33,259 nt of DNA from Planctomycetota bacterium (GTDB taxonomy: Bacteria > Planctomycetota > UBA11346), in assembly GCA_017302815.1 (NCBI GenBank), contig JAFLCQ010000008.1:1-33259 (forward strand). The letters run 5' to 3'. Under the pieces are notes generated by a model, which saw only the letters and a program-made list of their open reading frames with translations, had not been told where the DNA came from and ran no database searches. Positions 1-7,930 of the stretch are shown here, piece by piece (the stretch's first letter is position 1; the number at the start of each line of letters is the position of its first letter). The position numbers were made by a program, and so were the translations under genes.

Positions 1-773
1 AGGGCGACCGCCGCCGTGGGATCGCCGCGCTCCAGCAGGGCGCGGATGCGCTCGAGCGCGGCCCGGGGGTAGGCGGCGCCATTGCGCCGGCCGCTGGGCG
101 GCAGCAGCGCCAGCATCGCCGCGTGCACCGCCAGCGCCTCGGCGAGGACGTCCCCGGTGGCGCCGTCGCCGTCGTGATGCAGCTCGCGCGGATCATAATG
201 CGCCGCCATGGCGGCACGGTCGAAGCCGGGCGGGGCCAGGGCGTCCATGCGCGCAAGGAAGGCCGCCGGCTCGGCGTCGATATCGACCAGCGGCACGCCG
301 GCGCTGCGCGCCAGCTCCAGCAGGACGCGGGCGTGGGCCAGCCACAGGCGCAGGCCGTCGTCGATGCCGATGCGCCGCCAGGCGGACATGCTGCGCGCCG
401 CCGCCAGGGGATGCCGCACCGTGCCGATGAGCCGGAGCTCCTGCCCGCCTCCTGACCAGAATGGCCAGCACAGCAGCATGCGCGGGTCTTTCAGCAGTGC
501 TGGCTGTCCGTCGACCGGCTGCAGCAGGCGGTCGCGCTCGGCCTCGGCCTCGGCATCCCAGGCCAGCGTGGCCGGAGCCTGCATCCACGAGCCTCCGGAC
601 AGGGACAGCACGCGGTCGGACAGGCGCACTGCGGCGGTGGCCTCGAAGTGGCCATGGGCGTTGTCCCAGTTGCGCACCGCCGCACCGGGCACCCGCGCCC
701 CGCCCGCCGCCAGCATGCCGGCGACGCACGAGGTGCCGGTGCGCGGGGCGCCGAGGACGAGGATGGGGGTCAC
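1..773 (-). CDS. Sulfotransferase family protein, 3' end beyond the window
   Basis: Seen: a minus-strand frame that stays open from a GTG at 773 to the window edge, 257 codons. It begins VTPILVLGAPRTGTSCVAGML-like, with the P-loop-like 5'-phosphosulfate motif LGAPRTGTS at residues 7-15. A KDPR motif is near 95-98, and a 3'-phosphate-binding stretch VRHPLAAARS (R120, S128) follows. Known: these motifs belong to PAPS-dependent sulfotransferases (Sulfotransfer family), which move sulfate from PAPS to a hydroxyl or amino group of a carbohydrate, lipid or protein. The start is GTG with GGGAG four bases upstream; the frame is open further upstream, but the fold normally starts just before the P-loop. 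The C-terminal part after about residue 230 leaves the core domain and may lead into a second domain outside the window. Substrate unknown. Confidence 0.85.
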   Translation of the reverse strand, partial: MTPILVLGAPRTGTSCVAGMLAAGGARVPGAAVRNWDNAHGHFEATAAVRLSDRVLSLSGGSWMQAPATLAWDAEAEAERDRLLQPVDGQPALLKDPRMLLCWPFWSGGGQELRLIGTVRHPLAAARSMSAWRRIGIDDGLRLWLAHARVLLELARSAGVPLVDIDAEPAAFLARMDALAPPGFDRAAMAAHYDPRELHHDGDGATGDVLAEALAVHAAMLALLPPSGRRNGAAYPRAALERIRALLERGDPTAAVA

Positions 774-779
774 ACGACT

Positions 780-796
780 CCCACGCGTAGCGTGGG
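780..796 (-). promoter_or_regulatory. Hairpin overlapping the sulfotransferase ribosome-binding site
   Basis: On the minus strand CCCACGC-TAC-GCGTGGG is a perfect 7-bp stem with a 3-base loop. Its 3' arm supplies the GGG of the GGGAG ribosome-binding site (782-778) of the GTG start at 773. If it forms in the mRNA, part of the Shine-Dalgarno would be masked. The structure is read from sequence; a regulatory role is inference. Confidence 0.4.
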
Positions 797-813
797 CGGG
801 CGCCGAGCACGGG

Positions 814-926
814 TGGGCGGATACGATGGGCGCAGCCCATCCGCCCACGGTTTCTGAGCGCAGCGATGAAACCGACGTGCGACAAAGCCCGGGGGGTAGG
901 CCCGGAGGGCCGTAGGGGCGAAGCCC
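814..926. repeat. Cluster of short GC-rich inverted repeats between metG and the sulfotransferase gene
   Basis: This gap holds a run of small inverted repeats. TGGGCGGAT (814-822) pairs with ATCCGCCCA (839-847), with a nested ATGGGC-gca-GCCCAT (826-840). CGGTTTC (848-854) pairs with GAAACCG (868-874). GGCCC-gga-GGGCC spans 899-911 and GGGC-gaa-GCCC spans 916-926. Such arrays can be REP-like intergenic repeats or the terminator region behind metG, which ends at 934. No T-tract follows on the minus strand. No second copy was noticed in this window. Confidence 0.45.
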
Positions 927-933
927 ATGATGA

Positions 934-2967
934 TTAATGCAGTCTCTGTCCGGGTTCGGCGCCCTGGTCCGGCGTCAGCAGGAAGGCGTTGGGCGCCTCG
1001 CCGGCGGCGATGACCATGCCTTCGCTGACACCGAAGCTCATCTGGCGTGGGGCCAGGTTGGCGACCACCACGATCCTGCGGCCGACCAGCACTGCGACGT
1101 CGGGGAAGGCGGCCTTGATGCCGGCGAAGATCGTGCGCTCGCCGAGCGCGCCCAGCGACACCCGCAGCTTGACGATCTTCTTGGCCTTGGGCACCTCCTC
1201 GGCCGACAGCACCTGGGCGACGCGCAGGTCGACCTTGGCGAAATCGTCGAAGGCGATGGTGGCGGCAAGGGGCTCCACCGCGGCGGGGGCGGCGACCGGA
1301 GCGACTGCGGCAGCGGCGGCGGGCGCCGGCTCACCGACCTTCGATGCATCGACCATGGCTTGCACCTTCGCCGGATCGACCCGGCCCATGAGGTTCTGGT
1401 AGGGGGCGATGGCGTTGCCGACCACCGGCCGCTGGGCGTCGGCCCAGGTTGTGATCGGCGCGCCGAGCAGGCGGCCTGCCTCGGCTGCGAAGTTCGGCAG
1501 CACCGGGGCCAGGTAGACGCAGAGCTGGCGGAAGAGGTTGAGCGACACCGTGCAGGCGCGGGCCAGCTCCTCGGCCTTGGCGGGGTCCTTCTTGAGGGCC
1601 CACGGCGCGGCGCGCTCGACGAACTCGTTGGCGCGGTCGGCGGCGGCCATGATCAGGCGCATGGCGGCGGCGGTGTCGAGGCGCTCAAAGGCCTCGGCGA
1701 TGGCCGGACCGTCGGCGGCGGCGCGGGCGAAGAGACCGCCGTCGTCGGGGTAGGCGTCGGCGAGCTTGGGCACGAAGCGGGCGGTGCGGCTGGCGAGGTT
1801 CACCACCTTGCCGATCAGGTCCGCATTCACCTTGGCCTCGAACTCGCCGAGGTTCATATCGAGATCCTCGGCGGTGCCGTTCAGCTTGGCGGCGTAGTAG
1901 TAGCGCAGCCACTGCGGGTCGAGGTGGTCGAGGTAGGTGCGGGCGCGCACGAAGGTGCCCTTCGACTTCGACATCTTCTCGCCGTTGACGGTGAGGAAGC
2001 CGTGGATGTGCACCTTGGTCGGCAGGTTCCAGCCCACGGCCTGCAGGTTGGCGGGCCAGAACAGGGTGTGGAAGTAGGCGATGTCCTTGCCGATGACGTG
2101 ATGGATCTCGGCCTTTCCGCCCTGCCACCACGAGGTCCAGTCCTGACCGGTCTTCGCGCACCAGTCGCGGGTCGAGGCGACGTAGCCGACCGGCGCGTCC
2201 AGCCAGACGTAGAAGTAGTGGCCGGGGGCGTCGGGGATCTCGAAGCCGAAGTAGGGGGCCGGGCGCGACACGTCCCAGTCGCGGAGCGGCTCGCCGTCGC
2301 GCAGGAAGGTGTTCTTCACCCACTTCGCCATGTCGGGGTGGAGGTGGCCGCCGCCGGTCACCCACTGCTCCAGGAAGCCGCGGAAGTGCTCCAGGGTCAC
2401 GAAGTAGTGCTGCGCGCTCTTCAGCTCGGGCTTGGCTCCCGACAGGGTGCTGACCGCGTCCTTCAGTTCGGTGGGCGAGAAGGTGCTGGCGCACTTGTCG
2501 CACGAGTCGCCGTACTGGTCGGGAGCACCGCATTTGGGGCAGGTGCCCTTGACGAAGCGGTCGGCCAGGAAGGTGCCGGCCTTGGGATCGAAGAGCTGCG
2601 TCACTTCGCGGGTGGCGACGTGGCCGCCGGCGCGCAGGGCGCTCCAGATGGCGTAGACGCTCTCGCGATTGCTCGGGCTGTCGGTCGAACCGTAGTGGTC
2701 GAAGCGGATGCCGAAGTCGGCGAAGTCCTTCTCGTGCGCCGCTCCCATCTCGGCGATGATGGCGCTTTCCGGCACACCGCGGTTGCGCGCGGCGATCATG
2801 GTCGCGGTGCCGTGGACATCGTCGGCGCAGATGTAGGCGACCTCGTGGCCCTGCATGCGCAGGAAGCGCACGAACATGTCGGTCTGCAGGTACTCCACCA
2901 TATGGCCGATGTGGATGTGGCCGTTGACGTAGGGCAGGGCGGAGGTGACGAGGATGCGGCGTGCCAT
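934..2967 (-). CDS. metG: Methionyl-tRNA synthetase, full length with C-terminal tRNA-binding domain
   Basis: Charges tRNA-Met with methionine in the cytoplasm. The 677-residue protein equals the E. coli enzyme in length. Seen: the class I HIGH motif at 19-22 (NGHIHIGH), the four-cysteine zinc knuckle CPKC/CDKC at Cys143, 146, 156 and 159, and KMSKS at 331-335. An alanine/proline-rich linker is followed by an EMAP-II/Trbp111-like tRNA-binding domain over roughly the last 105 residues (FDDFAKVDLRVAQV onward), which in this family also mediates dimerisation. The ATG at 2967 is chosen because MARRILVTSALPYVNG is the canonical N-terminus; the open frame extends 72 codons upstream without resembling the family. 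No clear Shine-Dalgarno is visible. It is transcribed divergently from flhB across 214 bp in which nothing else is seen. Confidence 0.98.
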   Translation of the reverse strand: MARRILVTSALPYVNGHIHIGHMVEYLQTDMFVRFLRMQGHEVAYICADDVHGTATMIAARNRGVPESAIIAEMGAAHEKDFADFGIRFDHYGSTDSPSNRESVYAIWSALRAGGHVATREVTQLFDPKAGTFLADRFVKGTCPKCGAPDQYGDSCDKCASTFSPTELKDAVSTLSGAKPELKSAQHYFVTLEHFRGFLEQWVTGGGHLHPDMAKWVKNTFLRDGEPLRDWDVSRPAPYFGFEIPDAPGHYFYVWLDAPVGYVASTRDWCAKTGQDWTSWWQGGKAEIHHVIGKDIAYFHTLFWPANLQAVGWNLPTKVHIHGFLTVNGEKMSKSKGTFVRARTYLDHLDPQWLRYYYAAKLNGTAEDLDMNLGEFEAKVNADLIGKVVNLASRTARFVPKLADAYPDDGGLFARAAADGPAIAEAFERLDTAAAMRLIMAAADRANEFVERAAPWALKKDPAKAEELARACTVSLNLFRQLCVYLAPVLPNFAAEAGRLLGAPITTWADAQRPVVGNAIAPYQNLMGRVDPAKVQAMVDASKVGEPAPAAAAAVAPVAAPAAVEPLAATIAFDDFAKVDLRVAQVLSAEEVPKAKKIVKLRVSLGALGERTIFAGIKAAFPDVAVLVGRRIVVVANLAPRQMSFGVSEGMVIAAGEAPNAFLLTPDQGAEPGQRLH

Positions 2968-3181
2968 GGGTGTCCGTTCAGACCCAGCGGGATCCCGCGG
3001 GGGCTGCCTTGTACCCCGGCCCACCACCCGGGCAACCTGGCACGCCATTCGCCCTGTCCCCTGGGAATGCCCGCCTCGCGTCCGCATTTCGCACCCCGGT
3101 GTGGTTCCTCGCGACGCCGAGCGGGCGCTGCCAGGGATGCAGGCGTCAGGTTGCCGCCCAGGCCCGGCCTGAGGACCGGTC

Positions 3182-4249
3182 ATGGCTGAAAATGAGAACG
3201 GTGCGGAGAAGACGGAACTCCCGACGCCGAAGCGCCTGGAGCAGGCGCGCGAGGAGGGCCAGGTCGCCTACTCGCACGAGGCCAGCACCGCCGTCGGTCT
3301 CCTGGTCGGGTTCAGCCTGCTGTTCCTGCTCGCTCCCTACTTCTGGGACGGCTGTGCCAGCGCCATGCGCTGGTGCCTGGGCGTCGGTCTGATCGGCGAC
3401 CGCACCCCCGAGACGATGGTGCGGGACATGATCCAGGGCCATATGACGCTGATCATCGCTCTCGGTGTATTCCTGGTGGCGATGTTCCTGGTCACGGTGG
3501 GCATGGGCGCGGCGCAGGTCGGTTTCCATCCCACGCTGAAGACCCTGGAACCGAAGCTGACCAAGATCAATCCCCTGACCGGCCTGAAGCGCCTGTTCGG
3601 CGTACGCGGGCTGATGCGCTTCGTCCTCAATGTCGCCAAGCTGGCGCTGCTCTTCGCCATCGCCTGGCTGGTCATCGCCGCGCGGCTGCCGAACGAGGTG
3701 CCCATCACCATCGAGATCGGAGCGCGTCTCGCCGATGACGCCCACGCGATGTGGAAGCTGGGCATGATCCTGGCGGCGTCCCTCATGGTCATCGGTCTTG
3801 CCGATCTGATCTACCAGCAGTGGCAGCACACCCGCGACCTGATGATGACCAAGCAGGAACTCAAAGAGGAGTTCAAGCAGATGGACGGCAACCCCGAGGT
3901 GAAGGGGCGCATTCGCCAGTTGCAGCGCCAGATGGCGCAGCGGCGCATGATGCAGGAGGTGCCCAAGGCCGACGTCGTCATCACCAACCCGACCCACGTC
4001 GCCGTCGCGCTGAAGTACGACAAGGACAACATGGCCGCCCCGGTCGTCCTGGCCAAGGGCTACGACGACGTTGCCCAGAAGATCAAGGCGATCGCCGCCG
4101 AGCACGACATCCCGATGGTTGAGAACGTCCCGCTGGCCCGCGCCCTGGCCCGCGAGGTGCAGATCGGGCAGCCGATCAAGGCGAAGTGGTTCAAGCCGGT
4201 GGCGGAGATATTGGCGGCGGTGTACCGGCTCAGGAAGGGCGCGGCGTAG
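3182..4249 (+). CDS. flhB: Flagellar export-gate protein FlhB
   Basis: Inner-membrane component of the flagellar type III secretion gate that switches export from rod/hook to filament substrates. The 355-residue protein has the typical N-terminal signature (TPKRLEQAREEGQV at 15-28) and four hydrophobic segments at about 35-54, 85-108, 145-168 and 192-212. A cytoplasmic domain carries the self-cleavage motif N269-P270-T271-H272 and ends in WFKPVAEILAAVYRLRKG. The start has GAGGA six bases upstream. No fliR or flhA is adjacent: upstream is divergent metG and downstream an unrelated minus-strand gene, so flhB stands alone here. Its last 39 codons (4133-4249) are duplicated at 5814-5930. The type III secretion homologue YscU is the alternative, but no injectisome genes are seen. 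Confidence 0.95.
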   Translation: MAENENGAEKTELPTPKRLEQAREEGQVAYSHEASTAVGLLVGFSLLFLLAPYFWDGCASAMRWCLGVGLIGDRTPETMVRDMIQGHMTLIIALGVFLVAMFLVTVGMGAAQVGFHPTLKTLEPKLTKINPLTGLKRLFGVRGLMRFVLNVAKLALLFAIAWLVIAARLPNEVPITIEIGARLADDAHAMWKLGMILAASLMVIGLADLIYQQWQHTRDLMMTKQELKEEFKQMDGNPEVKGRIRQLQRQMAQRRMMQEVPKADVVITNPTHVAVALKYDKDNMAAPVVLAKGYDDVAQKIKAIAAEHDIPMVENVPLARALAREVQIGQPIKAKWFKPVAEILAAVYRLRKGAA

Positions 4250-4264
4250 GGATTGGCTCCGCCG

Positions 4265-4296
4265 GCATGGGCCATCGTGCGGCCCTTCTCCCATGC
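4265..4296. terminator. Possible weak bidirectional terminator after flhB
   Basis: GCATGGG (4265-4271) and CCCATGC (4290-4296) form a 7-bp inverted repeat with an 18-base loop in the 71-bp gap between the convergent flhB and 4321-5763 genes. There is no T-tract, so this is only a candidate. Confidence 0.25.
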
Positions 4297-4320
4297 AGAA
4301 CTTTGGTCGCTCTGTCTGTA

Positions 4321-5763
4321 CTACTGCTGTGCGGCCGTCACGGCCTTCACTCCGCCACGGATGGTGGTGATGTGGGAAATGAACACGAGCAACTCACGGT
4401 AGTGTTTCAGGAAATCGGCGGGTGCGTGCGCCAGATCCATATCCCAGGCGTGCACCTCGCATGCATCATCCCCGCCTGGAGCTGGGCGGTACGCAATCCC
4501 GCGGCAGCGTAGCAGCATACCGCCTTCTGGTGGAGCCTCGTTGGCTATGAGGTTTGTCATTTGTGACCATTGCTCGGTCTTCCATCTCACTCCGGGTGCC
4601 TTGGCCTCGGGAAGATCCGACACCGCCGACCGATCATAGCGTTGGTGGTGCAGACGCAGGCTGTAGGTTGCTGCTCCGCTGGGATAGGTGAAGACGACAC
4701 GGCCAGGTTCCAGGGAGCAATTCCAAGGCTTGGGCACGGGTTCGACCATGCCGTAGACGCGCCCGGCAGGATCGAGGCATCTTTGGGCCGCCGGTCCCCG
4801 CCGCAGCATCACGGCGAGAACATCCCAGGCCTCTGCATCCTGGTCGCTCCGGAGGGTGGAGACGCTGGCGAGGAAGTCGTCTTCCGGAAGCGGTAGGTCG
4901 CTGCCTTGGTGCTCACGGATCTCCAGACGCAAAAAACCGTTCACATTGACCGACAGGGGAAATCCAGGAGGGAGGTGTGTCCTGGCTGCCTTGATCTGCG
5001 CTCGCAGTTTGTCATCGACGTGGATCGCCACATCTCCCGGGGTGATTATCGGGTCGCCTCGCCCTGACAACCAGCTGATGCTCAAGGTCGATGTCTCGAT
5101 CGGCAGTTCATCGGTCCAGGTTGTCAACGAGCAGCGAAGCGGCTCCATGGGCAGGCTCTTGCGCTTCTTCTCCTCTGCGGCGCTGACCTCGCCCTGTTTC
5201 CGACGCACGTCAGCATCCTCCTGCTGCCTGAGTTGGGGATTCCCGTTACCTGCCACGCTGCTGCCGATCGTTACCAGGCAGTCGCCGACCCGCAGATTGT
5301 CGGGCAGTTGCACGTCGGTGAGGAAGGGCGTGCTGCAGTCATACTCGAATTGCCGTCGCAAAGCCTGGATCCCACGAGAGTGGCGTATCTCAATCATCTT
5401 GGCGATGAACATCCGGGTCCCACGAGCTTCCAGCGGATAGGCAACGCCTCCTCGTGTGAAAACGGAGGATCCCAGGTTGTCATCCGCAGTTGGAGCGGTC
5501 GCAGGCTTATAACCGGGACTTCTCGATCCAAGCGGGTAGAATTCGATAGACGCGAGGGCTGCCTCGGCATCAGCGCGGCTCGGGAAGCGAAGCAGTCGGA
5601 TGTCCATCGCGGCGTAGCTGCGCTCTCCGGTGAATGAGGCGATGGTCGTGCCGCCGAGCCGGTCATAGGGGATCGCCATGCTCCATGGCCAAACGAGCGT
5701 AGCTGCGACGGCCAGGGCAACAGCTGTGCCAGCGAGGAGTAGGTAGCCGTGTTTCCGATGCAT
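4321..5763 (-). CDS. Unknown membrane-anchored or secreted protein between flhB repeats
   Basis: A 480-residue protein I do not recognise. Residues 8-26 (LLLAGTAVALAVAATLVWP) form a single hydrophobic N-terminal segment after the basic MHRKH, so it is an anchor or an uncleaved signal; the rest should lie outside the cytoplasm. A charged, probably helical stretch near 180-205 (RQQEDADVRRKQGEVSAAEEKKRK) divides an N-terminal part from a larger C-terminal part. About six scattered cysteines could form disulfides. It starts with ATG at 5763, 50 bp from the flhB remnant, and ends convergent to flhB. Its base composition looks less GC-rich than metG or the ABC exporter, as does the next minus-strand gene, which suggests acquired DNA. 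No catalytic motif was identified. Confidence 0.75.
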   Translation of the reverse strand: MHRKHGYLLLAGTAVALAVAATLVWPWSMAIPYDRLGGTTIASFTGERSYAAMDIRLLRFPSRADAEAALASIEFYPLGSRSPGYKPATAPTADDNLGSSVFTRGGVAYPLEARGTRMFIAKMIEIRHSRGIQALRRQFEYDCSTPFLTDVQLPDNLRVGDCLVTIGSSVAGNGNPQLRQQEDADVRRKQGEVSAAEEKKRKSLPMEPLRCSLTTWTDELPIETSTLSISWLSGRGDPIITPGDVAIHVDDKLRAQIKAARTHLPPGFPLSVNVNGFLRLEIREHQGSDLPLPEDDFLASVSTLRSDQDAEAWDVLAVMLRRGPAAQRCLDPAGRVYGMVEPVPKPWNCSLEPGRVVFTYPSGAATYSLRLHHQRYDRSAVSDLPEAKAPGVRWKTEQWSQMTNLIANEAPPEGGMLLRCRGIAYRPAPGGDDACEVHAWDMDLAHAPADFLKHYRELLVFISHITTIRGGVKAVTAAQQ

Positions 5764-5813
5764 GGCCGGATTTTGCGAGGGGACGGCGCTGTCAATCCGT
5801 TCCTGCTGTCTGG

Positions 5814-5930
5814 CTGGCCCGCGTCCTGGCGCGCGAGGGCCAGATCGGCAAGGCGATCAAGCCGAAGTGGTTCAAGCCGGTGGTGGATATATTGGCGGTG
5901 GTATACCAACTGCGGACAGGCGCGGCGTAG
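5814..5930 (+). pseudogene. flhB': Remnant copy of the flhB 3' end (last 39 codons)
   Basis: Aligns without gaps to flhB 4133-4249, from the CTG of LARALARE to the TAG stop. I count 18 differences in 117 bases (about 85% identity). The translated fragment LARVLAREGQIGKAIKPKWF... matches 28 of 38 residues. Homology stops sharply: the codon before (TGG against CCG) and the bases after TAG do not match. The fragment has no ATG in frame just upstream. Ten of the changed codons are non-synonymous and five synonymous, which points to decay without selection on the protein. It lies immediately upstream of, and opposite to, the start of the unknown gene at 4321-5763. Confidence 0.85.
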
Positions 5931-6041
5931 CTAGGACAGGCCTGGCCGGGTGCCGAACTACCCTCTAGTTGGATCATGAGGAAATGACTGCTTAGGTGAT
6001 CCGCCTGCCGGCGGTGGGCGGCCAGGAGGCTGTTGGGGACA

Positions 6042-7406
6042 TCACTGCCCCTCATCGTCCGAACGGCGCGCAGCCGGCTTCATCCGCGGCTCCATCAACC
6101 CGCGGATGCGTTCACGTTCCATGGCGACGGCAGCGGCGAGTCCTGGCGCATCCGCAGCGCGGCCCTGATGGCGCTGCAGCAGATCGAGATACAGCGGCAA
6201 TTTCTGCGCCTTTATGTAGGCTGTTTCGAGCAGCTTGAGGGCGTAGCTGTACTCCTGGAAGGTCAGGTCCTTGCAATTGCCGTCGATCAGCTCCAGCAGT
6301 TCGTCGATGGCCGCCTGCACATCGGCGCCGGGATCGCTCGGGCGGATCATCGACAGCAGCAGGCAGGACTCGGCATGGATGGTGAGCAAGTTGTAGTAGC
6401 TGCTGTCCTTTTTGGCCTTGTGCTCCTTCTTGTGCGTAATGGCTTCTCGGAAGCAGCGTTCGGACATCACCAGCTCATCAGGATCCCGTGTCGCCGCATG
6501 CAGATCGCGGTGGAAGCGCCCTTCGATGAAACGATATCTGCCCCACACATCATCCTCCTTCGCCACCGTCAACAGCAGCACGTCGCAGGCCGCGAGCTCG
6601 GTTGTCAGTTCCTGTCTGTCCCGGACGGCATCGTTGCCGTCCATGATCACCTTGATCTCTTCGAGCTTGGCGCTGCAGGCATCCTTGTGATCAGACAACT
6701 CGGCGAAGAGCTGGCTGGCGCTGCGGAATTCCCGTCGCGCATCGTTCGGGGGATAGCGGGGATTGCCGCGTTTGCACAGGCCGATGACCTTGTGGTAGTC
6801 GGCACGCAGCCGCTGATCGGTGAACTTCAGGTGGTCGTGCGGTATCAGCAGGCTCAGAGCCAGATCCTTGCAGCCCTCGACCGTAGTGAAGTCCCAGAGA
6901 TTCAATGCCATCAACTGCGCGTTGCGCGGGCTGTAGTGAGGCGCGCCAACCATCATCCGATCGATGTAATGCTGGTTCCAGCACTTCCAGATGCTCTTGT
7001 TGTCGTGGTTCTGTGCCTCGTGCATGACGATCGCGCCGGCGACCAGCAGCGGATCGGCAAAGCGCGGATCGTCGAGGATCTCGTGCAGACGCTTGCCGGA
7101 GAATTCCGAGGCGCTGGTGGTGCGCAGGTCAGCCAGGGTCGCATAGCGCGTCAGGATGTTCCGTTCCATATCCAGCGGCGAAGACTGCACGCCTGATATC
7201 GTCACCGCCGAGTTCGGCCGCGAGCCGGGTATCGACGACGGACTCGGCTGCACCGTCGACGGAACGGCGTGCGCCGGCTTCGTTCGATGACCTTGGAGTC
7301 TCGGCGTCAGCGCAGGCTCCAGGACGTTGCCGAACAGCGCGATACCCATCGCCAGGACGAGCGCCGCCAGCACGATGATCGCGATCTTCTGATAGGGGAT
7401 TCGCAT
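6042..7406 (-). CDS. Unknown membrane-anchored helical protein
   Basis: A 454-residue protein with no family I recognise. The N-terminus MRIPYQKIAIIVLAALVLAMG is a signal anchor. A Pro/Ser-rich linker (about 40-75) follows, then a mostly helical, charged region. The last 130 residues (SYYNLLTIHAESCLLL, YSYALKLLETAYIKAQ) resemble TPR-type helical pairs, but I cannot assign repeats firmly. The ATG at 7406 is preferred over the upstream frame because it places the anchor at the N-terminus and has GAGG seven bases upstream. It is on the same strand as the other unknown at 4321-5763, separated by the flhB remnant and 111 bp. The two may be a co-inherited pair of envelope proteins, which is inference from position only. 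Confidence 0.75.
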   Translation of the reverse strand: MRIPYQKIAIIVLAALVLAMGIALFGNVLEPALTPRLQGHRTKPAHAVPSTVQPSPSSIPGSRPNSAVTISGVQSSPLDMERNILTRYATLADLRTTSASEFSGKRLHEILDDPRFADPLLVAGAIVMHEAQNHDNKSIWKCWNQHYIDRMMVGAPHYSPRNAQLMALNLWDFTTVEGCKDLALSLLIPHDHLKFTDQRLRADYHKVIGLCKRGNPRYPPNDARREFRSASQLFAELSDHKDACSAKLEEIKVIMDGNDAVRDRQELTTELAACDVLLLTVAKEDDVWGRYRFIEGRFHRDLHAATRDPDELVMSERCFREAITHKKEHKAKKDSSYYNLLTIHAESCLLLSMIRPSDPGADVQAAIDELLELIDGNCKDLTFQEYSYALKLLETAYIKAQKLPLYLDLLQRHQGRAADAPGLAAAVAMERERIRGLMEPRMKPAARRSDDEGQ

Positions 7407-7930
7407 GCCTCCACCTCGTGCGTGCCGGCCACGGATGACTGGTCCAGTCGCCATGGATGGCGATCCGGTTGCGGGGTCATGCGTCAGGACGGCGCGGGAC
7501 CCACAGGGTAGCTGGGCGCTGAGTGCTGTCCAATCGGACGGTTGATCGGGTCAAACTGTCGCAGGTGCCACTCCCTCCACGTGTGCACACAGCCCCTGTC
7601 GCCGTGTCAGTCGTCTTCTGCGGTTCCACCTGCTCTCGAAACAAGGGGGCATTCGCTCTAGTTCAGATTCTGGCGCTGTCGGATGAACGCATCGGTGTAA
7701 CGGATGCGCATACTCCGGAGTATGCGCAATGAAGCTCGTGAATCCCATATCGCCGCCGGCGATGTTGACCGTCCGATCCGAGGTGGTTCTCAATGACGTC
7801 TGCGGGTGGCTGCGGCTTGGTGAGAACCTGCCACGTGTTGCGCGCAGAACTGGTCGGCCAGGAGATCCAGTGCCTGAGGTGCTGGCGATATCAGTTGACA
7901 CATGGGCGGAATTTGAACAGCTCAACCCTC
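7407..7930. other. 524-bp intergenic region upstream of the desaturase
   Basis: Lies between the divergent genes starting at 7406 (minus) and 7931 (plus). The only clear structure is the 24-bp palindrome at 7705-7728. A 76-codon frame starts directly after it (7729-7959, MKLVNPISPP...) and overlaps the desaturase start. Its third-position GC is clearly below that of the accepted genes and it has no recognisable domain, so I do not call it. Otherwise I see nothing. Confidence 0.5.
7705..7728. promoter_or_regulatory. Perfect 24-bp palindrome, likely protein-binding site
   Basis: TGCGCATACTCC followed directly by its reverse complement GGAGTATGCGCA. It has no loop, so a dimeric DNA-binding protein is more likely than an RNA hairpin, although a 10-bp stem with a CCGG loop is possible. 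It lies about 200 bp upstream of the desaturase start and about 300 bp upstream of the opposite gene. Confidence 0.55.

Noticed and set aside
937-3189. 750-codon open frame on the plus strand opposite metG
   Set aside because: It is exactly antisense to a certain gene, with a low-complexity Gly/Val/His composition typical of GC-rich shadow frames. Similar long antisense frames opposite the glycosidase, ABC, hybrid kinase and last kinase genes were rejected for the same reason.
5749-5934. Plus-strand 61-codon frame over the flhB remnant
   Set aside because: It is in a different frame from the flhB homology and has no protein-like character.
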